64,000 nt of DNA. Origin: Ichthyophis bannanicus. Lineage: Eukaryota; Chordata; Amphibia; Gymnophiona; Ichthyophiidae. The notes beneath the pieces were generated by a model. It ran no database searches. It was not told the DNA's origin and saw only the letters and a list, made by a program, of their open reading frames with translations. Numbering within the stretch: the stretch's first letter is position 1; each line of letters starts with the position of its first letter. Positions 19,759 to 31,494 of this stretch are shown here, piece after piece. The stretch covers positions 18,849,080 through 18,913,079 of the forward strand of contig CM066033.1 in NCBI GenBank assembly GCA_033557465.1, in the 5' to 3' direction. The translations under genes and the position numbers were made by a program.

Positions 19759-21480
19759 TTTAAATTGTGAGATTATAAGTGTGTGTTGAATGTAGGTGTG
19801 AAAGTCTGTTATTAAGTTAAGGGTTTAACTGTTGGATACGGTTTGTCTGGTAATGGTTTATGCTTTTGAAGTACTGATTGTGAGGACTGATTGTGAAATG
19901 TTTCGATGTGAGTGATGGGTATCTTCCTGGCATCTTTCTATTTATTGAATTATTAAAATATAAAAATTACAATAAAAGAAGGAGGAGTATTTTAATGACT
20001 ATGATGCTGAGCTTTTGATCTACCCTACGGCTCTTTGTTGCCCGCATACTGGGAAGTGATTAAATTCTGAAGCTTTTTCTCCCCTAAATTGTTGCTGCCA
20101 TTGCGGTGTGACATATTCTTTTCCTTCTAGTAGTTGTGACCGTCTTTTGAGCTACTGAAGTAGGTTAGTTTAATCGGTACTATTTCTATTGCTTTAGCCT
20201 GGGAGTTTTTCGTATTGTGTAATTAATACTCTCAGAGTGAATTTTCTTGTTTGTGAGAGAATGCCACAGGTGAGGGATGTTTGTAAGGTTAAGTAACAAA
20301 AAAGAAACCTACAGAAATTTAAAGCACTGCCATAGTCCTTATTCTGTTGTGCTCAATGGGGCTATTCCAGGCTTCCCTAACAATTCCTATGTTCAGAGAA
20401 ATGGTAATGTAGGTGTGGGATGGTATGTGAGTTAGTATGGAGCAGAATCATGTTTGGCTGAGAAATGCAGAGCACATGTGTTGTCCTGACGACCCAATGC
20501 CATTATGAATTACCAGCAGCTGTTTATAGGTGCAGGGCATGGTTTTGGCAGAGGTATGTCATTGGTGACTGCAAACAGGAGTGTGTGTGTGTGCGTGTGC
20601 GTGGGATGAGGGCTAGAGAGGAGGCCCTGGTGTGCTGATCCGCAACTCTGGGGGGACATGGATGGCTGGCAGTACCTGGATTGTAGGGCTGACCGCAAGC
20701 ATCATCAGGTGCCAGTGTGAATGGGCAGTAAATTCACAAAAGCTGCCCTGCATCAACATAGCAAGACATGTCCCTGTCAATGGTGGGGGGCCCTTGGAAT
20801 GGGGGCAAGCTGCAGCGCAAACAGCACTAATACATATCCAAACTCACCAGCAGAGGTTCTCTGACCACTGTGCACATTCGTCAGGGCAGAGGATGGTGCT
20901 TTTGGGCATGTATTTCTGATGTTTGCACTGTTGCATCTTCTCATTCTGATAGTTTCCTATGAATGACAGGGATTTGTTTGGATATGAGCTGTACAGACCA
21001 TTTCAGGATTTTTTGGCCCAGTCTTAGCATTGCAAATACTGTTTTCAGCAATGACCACTGTAAGAATAACTAACATCTCATTTTCCACTGGCTTTTACAA
21101 TAGTTTTGGTGCACTTAGATAACCTTGTAGTGTTCTGGGCATGCAACAGACTAGTATATATGGTCAGGATTGCAAGAACGCATCCGTTTCATTAGTATTA
21201 ATGTTATGTTTGCATGAGCACAACACTGTCAGTGTGAGCATCAGCTTCGGAGATGTACATTTTGCCAGCGGAGGCGTGCCACATAGAGACGGGAAGCATC
21301 TTTTCAAAATAGGGTGAGCATGGGGACATCCAGGCTGTTGCTGTGTATACCTGTGTCCCATTATAACAGCGAGGGCCTGCATTTCCCGAGGCGGGCTGTT
21401 CATGCATCTCCCTGATTCTGGAACTGTGGCCGTGTCTATAACCGCTGTTTTGGAATCAGGTTTATAACATACCCATTTTC
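19759..21480. other. Non-coding stretch, nothing recognised
   Basis: No protein domain, RNA gene or terminal repeat is recognised. A short (GT)n tract lies at about 20579-20604. The sequence is of average composition with stops in all frames. Confidence 0.45.
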
Positions 21481-21489
21481 AATTTAGAT

Positions 21490-23257
21490 GTTTCTGCCAG
21501 CCAGACGTGGATGTTATAGAATTGCGCTCATACCAGAACAGAAACACAAACAAGCAGAAGGTCCAACACCCCCTGGTACTCAAGCGATATCAGGGATGCA
21601 AAGCGCAATCTCCGAAGACTGGGGAGAAAAATGGAGGCGGAACAAGACACATAACTCCCTGACTCAATACAGAGCGAAGCAACTGCAATATAACAATCTG
21701 ATAAATGAGCATAAACAGCAGCACCATACCAACCTAATCATGAAATCTGTCAGACCGAGAGAACTCTTTAGCATTGTCCAAAAGCTCACTAAGGACACCA
21801 CACAGCACTGTACCCAACATCTTCACCCACAGGAATTTGTGGATTACATGCAAGCAAAACACACCACCCAGACATGCTCCTACACACCGCAGACAGATGA
21901 CCATGAAAGGAAAGAGCTGCATCAAACCTGGGAGGACTTCAGCATACCGTCAACACATCCAATAGAGGACATAATGAATGGACTCAACAAAACAACCTCA
22001 CCATCAGACCCATGCCCAGTATCTTGCTTAAAACCACAAGAAGCCAGCTCTCCCATCACATTCACAAAATCGTTAAGGAATCACTCCAACAAGGATACAT
22101 GCCACAATCCCTGAAGCAAGCCATGATACGCCCAATACTTAAAAGCAACACCCTAAGCCCCTCTGAACCAAAATCATACCGTCCCATCTCCAGCCTACCA
22201 TTTCTTGCGAAAATCATTTAAAAGACTGTAAAGGCAACTTCAGGACCACATTGACATGAATGCCCCACTGGACATCCAACATGGCTTTAAACCCCAGCAC
22301 GGTGTAGAAACACTGCTCACTTCCCTCTTTGACAATCTCCTAAGAGGCATAGATAAGATAAAAAATGGATTCCTGTTAGTGTTCATGGACATATCAGCAG
22401 CCTTTGACACCGTGTCCCACGCCGGATTACTGCAACGCCTGCAACAGATAAGACTACGAAGTGGTTTACTTCCTACTTGGAAGATCGAACACAACAAATC
22501 AAATGCGCCCAAAAGAAATCAATGCAATTCCCCGTCACACAGGGAATACCACAAGGTTCAGCCCTGTCATCAATGCTCTTTAATATCTATATCCAATCCA
22601 TATGCAACATCATCAAACGCCACAACCTTCATTATCACCTCTATGCTGATGACATTATGGTATATGTTCCAGTCAACCTACTAGCGCATGACACCACAAC
22701 AATAACCAGATGCCTTGAAGACATGAATGCCTGGTTCTCAACCAATAACCTCACAGTCAACTACGATAAAACCGAGGCATTGTTCGTCACCAGGAATCCC
22801 ACCTTCATTCCAATATAAACTATCAGCATTCTTGACAAACCAATAGCAGTCAAAGATGAAGTTAAATACCTGGGCATCACAATGGACAGATCCCTGAACA
22901 TGAAATCCCACATCACCAAAACCGCAAACAAGGCCTATCAATGTTTAAGAACCATCAGAAAGCTCAAGCCAATACTCCGCCAGGACCACTTCCGCACAGT
23001 GTGTCAAGCACTCATTACACCAATACCTGACTATGGAAACTCGTTGTATCAAGGCCTCCCCATAAGACCTTACACCCACACCAAATGGTGCAACACACTA
23101 CAGCACGCATCATTACAGACACTCCAAGAACTGAGCACATCACCCCCATCCTACAGCAACTGCACTGGCTCCCAATGATGGCCAGAGTAAAATTCAAAAC
23201 AGTCCTGATCATCTTTAAAATCATTCACCATCTCTCGGCAGATGTACTCCAAGATAT
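21490..23257 (+). pseudogene. L2-type LINE ORF2, 5' and central part (reverse transcriptase)
   Basis: Broken plus-strand frames give a LINE reverse transcriptase in order: a linker (EKWRRNKTHNSLTQYRAKQ), IRPILKSNTLSPSEPKSYRPIS, HGFKPQHGVETLLTSL, then VFMDISAAFDTVSHAGLL with the first catalytic aspartate. Next come TQGIPQGSALSSMLFNIYI, HLYADDIMVYV (the F/YADD motif) and NNLTVNYDKTEAL. This order and wording fit the L2 group. The 5' end is truncated and no endonuclease domain is visible. A Gypsy solo LTR interrupts it at 23257; it resumes at 24695. Confidence 0.88.
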
Positions 23258-24694
23258 TGTGGCAAGGTCAGCCATCCTGAGCATGGGGGAGGTGAACAGC
23301 ATAAGGAATTCACCCTAATCAAGGGGCCTCTTTTAGGTGTGCAGGGTCAGAAGGCCAGAGCCACGTTTCAAAGGCAGAAAACTCCCAGCTGGAACAAGTT
23401 CCAGGAAATGCTTGATAAAGTAAGAGGGAGAGATTGCAAGCACGAGGACAAAAACCCTTACTCTAACAAGTGCACTGATTATTCTAATTTCAGAAGGCAG
23501 GGGGATTACAAACACCTGGGAAAGAAAGAGGTGGGGTTGGATCCCAGTAAGTATAAACCTTGGTTAAATTATGGAGAGATTAGAAGCAGCAGGAGAAGCA
23601 GCAGAAGAAGCAGCAGAGGACAGAGTCCAGAGCAGCAAGGACGATGCAATGCTGGAGAAGCCAGAACAGGTGCTAACTCCTGGAGAAGGGCTGAGCTACC
23701 CAGAGTTGAGATAGCTGATTTCCCTGAATCAGGTTGGCAACAGAGGTGGAAGCCAGGAAGTGGAGAAGCTTTCAGGACCACTGGAGAGATTGTCAGCTGA
23801 GAACTCTGATCAAGTGGGTGAGTCAGAACCCATGCAATTAGGAGAACTAGTGTCAGAGCTAGGGGAAGATGTGTTGATGGATTGTTCTTTATGCCAAGCT
23901 TTAGACTTGAAGTGTTGAAGAAGAGCCAGCCTTGAAAGAATTGTTCCTCCTGCTAAGCTAACCTTAAGCATAAGCATTAAGGAGGTACGTCCTGTGTGTT
24001 TTTGAAAGGGGAATTTACTGCAACATAAGCTTGTGAAGTAAGCAGTGATTCATGCTTGTTTGTCAGCTGGGTTTAAACTCTGCAATGGCAAGAAAGCTAA
24101 TTGGCTGCTATAAAAGTTTGTGCTTTGCTCCTGTCTTATATGAAAAGCCTGCTATAAGAATTTTGAGGACATTTTGAATGCTTATTTCATATCCTAAGTT
24201 TGATTTTTCACCTGGAAGTGCAGCCTCGAGAGAATTGAGGCTGAGTGAAGATAAATTGCCATAGAAGAATTAAACTTGTTTTCTTTATGCTCTGATTGCC
24301 AAAGGACTATAAGAAAAGTGGCATCTTGTTCTCTGTGAAAAGGCTAAGTTTCTGCAATGAAGAGGACTTTTAAAAAAGCCATTGTTGAGTTCTGTTTGTT
24401 TTGCTACCAACTTGCTGAACCTTAAGCAAAATCCTATAATTTATAATTCTGTAAATGGTACCTGGAACCTGATCTGTTCTGTTGTGTCTAAAATAAACTT
24501 TTCTGTCATAAGCCTTACCCTCGGTTTACCTCAACTACAATCCTTCTACTTAAAGCATAAATATAGCTAAGCAGTACTACATTTCCCAGAAGCCATCACA
24601 GGGAAATAGGCTGCTAGCAGCTGATAGAAGGTTTCCTCAACCACCATGCCCTCAACAACTAGATACTAGTGGTTTTGGCGTTGTGCTTGTGACA
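23258..24694 (+). mobile_element. Gypsy-type solo LTR inserted in the L2 element
   Basis: A 1437-bp segment begins TGTGGCAAGG and ends TTGTGACA. It is flanked by a 4-bp duplication, ATAT, at 23254-23257 and 24695-24698. Removing it and one ATAT restores the L2 sequence. It contains AATAAA-type signals near its 3' end (about 24491) and a 153-codon frame from 23339. The frame's downstream continuation carries EPMQLGELVSEL and MDCSL, resembling the end of the frame in the LTRs of the Gypsy element at 36.5-45.3 kb. No internal region remains, as expected after LTR-LTR recombination. Confidence 0.82.
23339..23800 (+). CDS. Open frame inside solo LTR, unknown function
   Basis: The 153-residue frame is rich in Arg, Lys, Ser, Gln and Glu, with repeated RSS steps near residues 83-94 and no recognisable domain. 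A short continuation in another frame (about 23815-23915) reads SEPMQLGELVSEL and then VLMDCSLCQAL. This resembles VEPMQCELPM and EMDCSLSLAD at the end of the 328-residue frame in the Gypsy LTR at 44310-45296. The likeness and the matching place near the 5' side of the LTR suggest a shared LTR-encoded protein, here decayed by a frameshift. The function is unknown. Confidence 0.45.
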   Translation: MQGQKARATFQRQKTPSWNKFQEMLDKVRGRDCKHEDKNPYSNKCTDYSNFRRQGDYKHLGKKEVGLDPSKYKPWLNYGEIRSSRRSSRRSSRGQSPEQQGRCNAGEARTGANSWRRAELPRVEIADFPESGWQQRWKPGSGEAFRTTGEIVS

Positions 24695-25195
24695 ATATCA
24701 TAACAAGGGATATCACCAATAGACCAAGACGAGCTATTAATGACAACATGATTGGCACACCTGCAGGATATCACAAGACAAAACAAACAACCTCAAGAAG
24801 AGCTCCTTCATTATTGGCGTCCACACTTTGGAACTCTCTCCCAATGAGCCTGAGGGCCTTGAATGACCTCATAGACTTTTGCAAGGCCCTTAAAACTCTG
24901 TTCTTTACAGAAACCTATGAGTAAACAGACAACAGTCTCCACCCGAACAGTAATGCAGCTACCTCTTCCAACCCGATACTCACTTATCCCAACTAGACAC
25001 ACGAGTTCATTGAATAATGTCGTCAAGTACCCTCATGTTAAGTGTAACCCTCCATTTGTGATGTGACCATTGTGATTGTTAATTACCCTCATGTTAAATG
25101 TAACCGCAATTGTCATGTGACCACTTTGATTGAAGGATAAGGTGGTATACAAATATGTCTAAATAAATAAATCTACGAGTAATAAAAATATCTTA
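24695..25195 (+). pseudogene. L2-type LINE ORF2 C-terminal part and 3' tail
   Basis: The LINE resumes directly after the solo LTR. The frame reads RRAPSLLASTLWNSLPMSL and FCKALKTLFFTETYE, the usual C-terminal block of L2 ORF2. The 3' untranslated region follows, with two diverged copies of a CCCTCATGTTAA-(AG)TGTAACC segment near 25030 and 25085, and the tail GGTGGTATACAAATATG and (AAAT)n near 25140-25172. Confidence 0.85.
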
Positions 25196-25269
25196 ATCTC
25201 TCTCCTATAAGTCAATAGATTTCTCTTACTATGAAGGAATAAAGTTCCTTCCTCAAATCTTGCTGCACA

Positions 25270-25345
25270 CCTTCACATGGTGACCCCGTTGTATTTATTT
25301 ATTTTTATTTATTTGGTTTTATATTGCACTATTTATGATCAGCAT
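25270..25345 (-). repeat. LINE/SINE 3' tail remnant, minus
   Basis: A (TTTA)n tract followed by a GGTTTTATATTGCAC-like stretch forms the reverse of an L2/CR1-type 3' tail. Confidence 0.35.
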
Positions 25346-26644
25346 GGTTTATAAAAAAATAACATATTACATGGAACATTTTCCATTGAACATGTGAACA
25401 AGATATTAACATATTTACATAAATAGGTAATACACAGTACCATGTAAGACCAGGAACTATTACAGAATCTTGAGTATGACATTGAATTGATGTGGTTGTA
25501 TAACATCCATACTAAATCTCAGCAAGGTGACACTACAATTGGAGTATGGTAGGAACGAAAAAGAAAAATACATACTGGCCAAACATCACCCAGGATAAAA
25601 GGTGCAGTCCCAAAGCTTACACAATAGGGCTAACGATGGTGGTAGCGATAGTGCAGACATTGCAGATGTAGATAACATCCCTGCCACAGATAAAGGCCAT
25701 GGTGAGCATGTTCATTGACCCATTATGGCAGGATATATACCACAGAAATTAATGAAAAAGTTAAGAGGATTAACTATGGTTCCTTAGCATCCCTCCAGTC
25801 CAGTCCTTTTTCCTCTGAGTTGTGCTCCCCTTCCAGCAGCTTGGAGACTGAGCCCATCATCAATTTGATGACCCTCTGATATAAATACCATTGGCACCAC
25901 CCACCAGCTCCAGTAAGTTCAGTCTCCAAGCAACTGGAGGGAGTCAGTAAGCCAGGGAACAGGGCTTACTAGAGAGACACTTAGGAACTAGAGGGGTTTA
26001 GGTTTGGGATCCTTGGTTCTGTTGTTGGTTTTTCTTTCTTTCTTCCTGTAAAGTATTTTACTTTAATTTGCTTTGTTTTAGTTTTTCTTTCTCCCTCAAA
26101 GAGCGAGATTCCCTCCCCCTCCCTCGGGTGCCAGGGGACAGGAGGAGGCATTCGGCAGCCCACATCGGAGGCTAGAGAGCCGGGAAAAGGAAGAAAGCAG
26201 AGGCATCTTCTCTGCCCTGCGCTCTGCCGGACAAAGTACTGGCCGACATGCAGAAGGAACCTGCCTTTCTGTCCACCTCACGCCGAAGCCCTGAAGGCGG
26301 CTGAGCGCAGGGGCGGGAAATAGCTGACGGAACGAAGGAGCTCCAGAGCGAAGAGTGAGTTCGGGCAGGCAAGGTGCGTGGCGGCGAGCTGCATGGTGTG
26401 TTGGCTGCCACACGGCTGCTGACCATGTGGCTAGATGTGGCCTACTACTGCCTGGGAGTGAAAAGAAAACAGCTGGAGAGCAGGTACGCCTTTCTTTTTG
26501 CGCGCCTTCTCGGGGGCAGTTCAGTGGAAGCAGATGGCTCGGGGGAGCTGTTCCTGGGCCCCAATGACTTGGTTTTTTTGAAAAAAATAAAAAATAAAGG
26601 GGTAGTTTTTACAGGTTTGCATATACTGTATATATCCCCTTTGC

Positions 26645-26705
26645 TTGGTTATTGGTAGATATATATATATAGATATAGATATAGATATATATATAGATAG
26701 ATAGA
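26645..26705. repeat. TA/GATA microsatellite
   Basis: Simple (TA)n and (GATA)n repeats directly precede the SINE. Confidence 0.8.
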
Positions 26706-27010
26706 TAGATATATGGAGTGGCCTAGTGGTTGGAACAAGGTACTTCAGGCCGGAAGGTCGGGGGTTCAAATCCCACGAGAGGATAGCCACCTTGGGCCGG
26801 AAGGACTGGGGTTTCTAGTCCCACAGGTGCTCCTTGTGGTCTTGGGCAAGCCACTTAACCCTCCATAGCTCATGTTCCCTGTAAAATAGTTATCTCCAAG
26901 TTATAATGCCCTGTTAAATGTAATTTCAGTTTGCTCAATGTAAACCGCACTGATGCAGAATAGCGCGGTATATAAGAGAATGTAAAATAAATAAATAAAT
27001 ATATATATAT
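26706..27010 (+). repeat. tRNA-derived SINE
   Basis: The element opens with a Pol III A-box-like TGGCCTAGTGG and a B-box GGGTTCAAATCCC 44-60 bases later. A central stretch follows (GGGCAAGCCACTTAACCCTCC), of the kind shared by many vertebrate SINEs. It ends in an L2-like tail (GTAAACCGCACTGATG, GCGCGGTATATAAG, then (AAAT)n). A second copy lies on the minus strand at 36080-36385. Confidence 0.85.
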
Positions 27011-27092
27011 GTATAGATTTTAGGTATCTAGGTAGAGCTGTATAGATAGATAACTGTACTTGGAAGGTTAGGGGTTTTGTTACCGATTACCA

Positions 27093-28602
27093 TGCCGGAA
27101 AGACCGCAGTGTTTGGTCTGCGGTACCCGGCGGGGACCGGTGCCTGAAGCTGGTGTCTGTAGAGGCAGCGCAGCAGAGGCTGCCTCAGTTGAGCAGGAAA
27201 TGCAAATGGGTATGTCCCAGGATTTGCTGGCTTCCGACTTCCAGGGGTCAGGGGATCCTCTGAAAGAAGGGCATGTGCCGTCCTCTCCTCTACCTTTAGC
27301 TTTAGAGCTGTCGGCCCCTCCACAGTCGCAACCCACATCCTCTACTTCCTCGGGAATACTAGGAGGAGGAGCCTGGGGAGGGTGTTTTCCCTGAATTTGT
27401 CTTAATGCTGCATAAGGCATTTTGTTTGCACCAGCAGGGAGCGAGTGGGCTGTCAACCGCGCAGGGATGCGTGCCGGCAAGGCAGGAGGGAGTCAAGGAG
27501 CATGAGGAGGCGGTCGTTCCGCCTAAGCGAGCTAAACCTGAGAGTGAAGATATTCACCGATCCCCCTCAGTCCGAGACTCCAGAGGGCTAGGTCTCGAAC
27601 AGAGAATTGGGGGACAATGAGGAGGAACTCGAAGAAGGAGAGATTCCAGAAGAGGAAAAGGCCTGATTTGTTCGAGTTTTCCGTCTGGAGGAACTCCCAA
27701 TGTTGATTGGCGAGTCCCTGAAAGTGCTCAATATCGTGGTGGATGTTCCAGCAGACGAGGAGGTGTTGGTAGACCCGCTGAGTCAGGCAGTCAGGAAATC
27801 TCAGAAGGTTTTTCCAGGGCACCGGGTGGTTCGGCAGATGATTCAGGAGGAATGGAATCAGCCGGAGTCCGGCTTAAGGGGCGTGTGGTCTATGGCACGC
27901 TTGTACCCCTTGCCAGATTTAGAGAAACAGCTGCTGATAAAGTGGATGCAGCGGTGTCTGCGGTGACAAAAAGAGATGAATATTCCAGTTGAGGGAAGTG
28001 CGGCCCTTAAGGATACCCAGGATAGGAAGTTGGATACATTGCTAAAACAGGCCTTTGATGTCAGTGCCCTGGCTCTCCAGGCATCAGTGTGGGGGGCCTG
28101 GGTAGCCAGGGCTTGCCTACGGTGGTCGCAGCAACTTTTAGTGGCTGGCGACCTTTCCAGAAATGCACAGGGGGAAGTGGCCAGGATTAAGTCTGGAGCG
28201 GCTTACCTAGCAGATAGTCAGTACGATCTCATTAGAAGCTTAGTGAAGAATATGGCTTCGGTGGTAGCGGCTCGTTGTTACCTTTGGCTGAGCAATTGGG
28301 CGGCAGATGCTTCTTCTAAATCATGCCTCAGCAGGCTTCCCTTTCAGGGAAAGTTGCTTTTTGGAGAGGATCTGGATAAATTTGTGAAGGAGCTCGGCGA
28401 GACTAAGGGAGGCAGGTTCCCTGAGGATAGGCCGAAGCAGAGTCATACTCTCTCTCCCGCGTGTAGTCAGCCATGGGAGTTTCAGAGGTTTTGTGCGGCT
28501 AGGTCGGTGCCTTTTCAGAGGGACCATTCGGCAGGGTTTCTGGGAGCAGGAAGGGGTTTTGGGGCCTCTTCCTCCACCTCAGGTCCTAGGACGCCACAAT
28601 GA
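27093..28602 (+). pseudogene. DIRS copy 2 Gag-like protein
   Basis: Several plus-strand frames follow one another. The first (27093-27394) has a CLVCGTRRG cysteine pair. The next (27700-27966) reads FPGHRVVRQMIQEEWNQPES and ARLYPLPDLEKQLL. The last and longest (27976-28602, 208 residues) begins MNIPVEGSAALKDTQDRKLD and continues KNMASVVAARCYLWLSNWA. The same blocks appear in the third DIRS-like fragment on the minus strand (VEGGTALNDVQDKKLE and KGMASVVA), which identifies both as one Gag family. Frameshifts and a stop near 27965 show decay. Confidence 0.75.
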
Positions 28603-28879
28603 AACAACGGGGGCCCGGGTTGGGAATTCTGCCTGTGGGGAGCCAGCTAAGGCAGTTTTTCTCAGCCTAGGCCCGGGTCACATCCAATCAATGGGTTCTG
28701 GAGGTGGTCTGAGAAGGATATGCCCTCGAGTTTCCAAGACCAGTTCTTCCTGCGTTCGTGCAGTCTCCTTGAAGATCCCCGGCAAAGGTCACGGCGATGG
28801 AAGACACGCTTGCATGGCTGCTATGTTGGGGGCGGTTGTACCGATACCCTTAGACCAGAACGGTTGCGGTTGATATTCC

Positions 28880-29190
28880 ATTTATTTTGTAGTACCCAAG
28901 AAGGAGGGTTCCTTTTAGCCGATCCTCAACCTAAAACGGCTCAATCATTGTCTTAGGGTTCCTAATTTTCGCATGGAAACTCTGAAGTCCGTGATTGTGG
29001 CCGTGCGGCAGGGGGAGTTTCTGATGTCTCTAGATCTCACAGAGGCGTATTTGCATATTCCGGTATGCGAGTAGAATCACCAGTTTCTGCGGTTTGCAGT
29101 GCTAAGGGGGCATTTTCAGTTTCAAGCCTTGCCATTCGGCCTGGCGATGACCCTGCAGACCTTTACCAAGGTGATGGTCATGGTGGCCAT
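28880..29190 (+). pseudogene. DIRS copy 2 reverse transcriptase, N-terminal part
   Basis: Frames read VVPKKEGS, LNHCLRVPNFRMETLKSV and FLMSLDLTEAYLHIPV, which holds the first catalytic aspartate region. Then come QFLRFAVLRGHFQFQALPFG and TFTKVMVM, after an in-frame stop near 29071. This is the standard first half of a DIRS-like reverse transcriptase. It stops at the insertion at about 29191, before the YxDD motif. Confidence 0.8.
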
Positions 29191-30062
29191 GTGATTTGCT
29201 TCAAGAAAGGCTAGCACACCTTATAATAAAGACAAGGAGGTTATTTATAAACAAAAGCAAGGATAACTTGAAATTCACTTATTTAACTTATTTACTTATG
29301 CTTACTTAGAAAGTCAAGTCATTCACTTATTTACCTATGATTAGTTAGAAAAGATAACTAGAAAGCAAGTAATTACAGGAGAATAACACATCACCGATAG
29401 AGATCTGAACTTCATCTCATGTCACACTTCGACTAAATGGATCCCTGATTCAGCCAGACAAGAGAGACTTCTCAATTGGGAGATTTTCCAGGCAACGCGT
29501 CCGCTCCATGGAAGAGATCCCTCTGTTCCTCTCCTCTGGCTGAGAAAGGTACCCACTTTATCCTGTTGCAAAGAAAACCAGTTCCATCAGGTGACATACA
29601 CATAGTATAGGGTCAATTATCCATTAAACACAATCAAGACACTGGCCAGATGTCTGAGAATGCTCAAAGGATACCCCCCCCCCATGGTTTTAGAAGCTCA
29701 AAACTTTACAATTACAATTGATGAATTCTTCTACATTTGCTTGGTGAATTGTTCTCTTGTTCTCCTTAATTGGTCTACATTTGCTAAGTGAAGAATTCCT
29801 CCCATCCTGTCCTCCATTATCTCTCTGTAGTTATGCAAGCAGTTTTTCAAAGGACCGAATGTAGTACAAATGAATTAAAATTGATTACTGATTATGCATC
29901 AGCAGTGAGTTAGGGGTTAATTCAACCTCAGTTTTGCAGTTTGGTGAGAAACTGCTTGCATAACTACAGAGAGATACTGGAGGACAGGATGGGAGGAATT
30001 CTTCACCTAGCAAATGGAGACCAATTCAGGAGAACAATTCACCTAGCAAATGTAGAATTCCT
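29191..30062. mobile_element. Unclassified insertion in DIRS copy 2, with a fold-back
   Basis: This 0.87-kb piece interrupts the reverse transcriptase of DIRS copy 2. Its right part is a large inverted repeat: 29727-29846 and about 29945-30062 are reverse complements of one another (arms near 118 bp, roughly 100-bp loop), both including AGTTATGCAAGCAGTTT and TCCCATCCTGTCCTCCA. The left part (29191-29720) is AT-rich with no recognised domain. The two parts could be separate events. No clear target duplication was found. Confidence 0.55.
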
Positions 30063-30880
30063 GTGCGTGCAGTCTCCAACGGCCTGGGGGTACCTACAGG
30101 TGTTGGGCACGATGGCGGCGACCTTGGATTTGGTTCCCTGGGCCAGGGCGCATATGCGTCCTCTCCAGCAAGCGCTGTTGTCGCGTTGGACTCTGCAAGT
30201 TCATCCACTATCTCAGCGGTTGGTTTGCCCGGAGAGAAGTGCGCTTCAGTCTGCGGTGGTGGTTAGTCCCAGCTCACTTTCGGGCGGGAGTGCCGCTGGA
30301 TCTGCCGGATTGGGTATTACTCGCGACAGATGCAAGCCTGTCCAGCTGGGGGGCTCACTGTTTGTCGCAGGTAGCACAAGGAGCCTGGATGGCGGAAGAG
30401 AGCATTTGGTCGATCAATCGCTTGGAGCTGAGAGCGGTTCGCTTAGCGCTAGTCCACTTTGTCGGATTGGTCAAAGGAAAGGCGGTTCGGGTTTTCTCCG
30501 ACAATCGCGTGATGGTGTCTTACATAAACAGGCAGGGGGGCACCGGCAGTGCAGGGCTGCTGGAGGAAAGTCAGCAGTTGTTTCGGTGGGCGGAGAGCCA
30601 TCTTTTCGCAATTTCCACGGTGCATATGGCAGGAAAGGACAACATTCAAGCCGATTATCTCAGTCGTCATCGCCTAGACCCAGGGGAATGGGAATTGGAC
30701 TGGGCGATATTTCGACAGATTGCGCTCCGCTGGGGTCAGCCAGTTATGGACCTCATGGCAACCCAATTCAATGCCAAAGCGCCGCGCTTTTTCAGCAGAC
30801 GCAGACACCAGGGGGAGCTGGATAAGCTGTCAGGAAAACTTTCAGTATTTCAGTCCTCAGCTGCTGGAGCGGATTGACCA
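30063..30880 (+). pseudogene. DIRS copy 2 RNase H and adjoining part
   Basis: A short piece continues the polymerase connection (PTAWGYLQVLGTMAATLDL, then PWARAHMRPLQQALL). The long frame 30239-30877 then gives the RNase H domain: LLATDASLSSWGAHCLSQ, WSINRLELRAVRLAL, VFSDNRVMVSYINRQGGTGS, then STVHMAGKDNIQADYLSR. Between the insertion and this point the YxDD palm segment is missing. No tyrosine recombinase follows before L2 sequence begins near 31019, so the 3' part is lost. Confidence 0.85.
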
Positions 30881-31018
30881 CCAAGCATCCAAGCAGCGAA
30901 CTTGCAGATCCGAAATCCTCCTCGCCGAACACAGGAACCTTATGAGGCAGAGGGTGATTTACAGAAAACATGTCAACAAAACCAATTTTACATAGAACAG
31001 AGTGTAGAACTTGGAGGA

Positions 31019-31280
31019 TTATATGGGTTCAAGGTATATGGCTTGCGTTTTGTTGTATTTTGTGAGATGGTGTTGGTCTTTGGATCGATGCCATAGTCTC
31101 TCCCGTTTCCTTAGTTCTTTCTTCTGTTCGTTGATTTCACTTGAGAACCATGGAGCATTGCGTTTTCTTCTGTTGTCTTGGAATGGTTTGGTTGGTGCTC
31201 TTGATGCATTGTGGAGTGTTTTTTTCCAGCTGATGATGATGGATGGAGTCAAGGTCTGTTGTATTTTGCTCAAATTCTGG
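31019..31280 (-). pseudogene. L2-type LINE fragment (linker before reverse transcriptase)
   Basis: The minus-strand frame reads APWFSSEINEQKKELRKRER and HLTKYNKTQ. This is the block that lies between endonuclease and reverse transcriptase in L2-type ORF2. Only this short piece remains. Confidence 0.6.
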
Positions 31281-31494
31281 AAGTACTGAGGCCCTCAGGC
31301 GCAGGCACACCTGAAGGCGTGCTTCTTTAAATGCTTTTGCTGGTGTCCCGATTGGGCCATGGCAGAGGGAGCGGGAGGGGCTTGCGGCTGCCGCTTCCAC
31401 CCCTGATGCTGAATCGGGTGCCGATGGAGAGGCTTTTGCCGGTGAAGAGGCTTGACTATTAACCTTAACCTGATTGGCCTAAGGAGACCATTAA

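Larger units (their letters stand above)
25790..29190 (+). mobile_element. DIRS-like retrotransposon copy 2, 5' part
   Basis: The plus-strand element contains a Gag-like region (27090-28602) and the start of a reverse transcriptase (about 28880-29190). It is then interrupted by another insertion and continues at 30063. The left limit is uncertain. A segment at 25796-25815 (CATCCCTCCAGTCCAGTCC) resembles one near 36420, next to the third DIRS-like fragment, and may be part of the terminal repeat. A TA-rich microsatellite and a SINE (26706-27010) lie between that point and gag. Confidence 0.65.

Noticed and set aside
23577..23640. Coding RS-domain suggested by repeated Arg-Ser codons
   Set aside because: It arises from a short AGCAGNAGA-type microsatellite inside the solo LTR. 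It may be part of the LTR frame but is no evidence for a splicing factor.
26096..26567. GC-richer segment with several overlapping open frames, considered as a promoter or first exon
   Set aside because: It lies between a presumed DIRS terminal region and the DIRS Gag frames, and no splice-linked coding exon or domain follows. It is more likely DIRS leader sequence.
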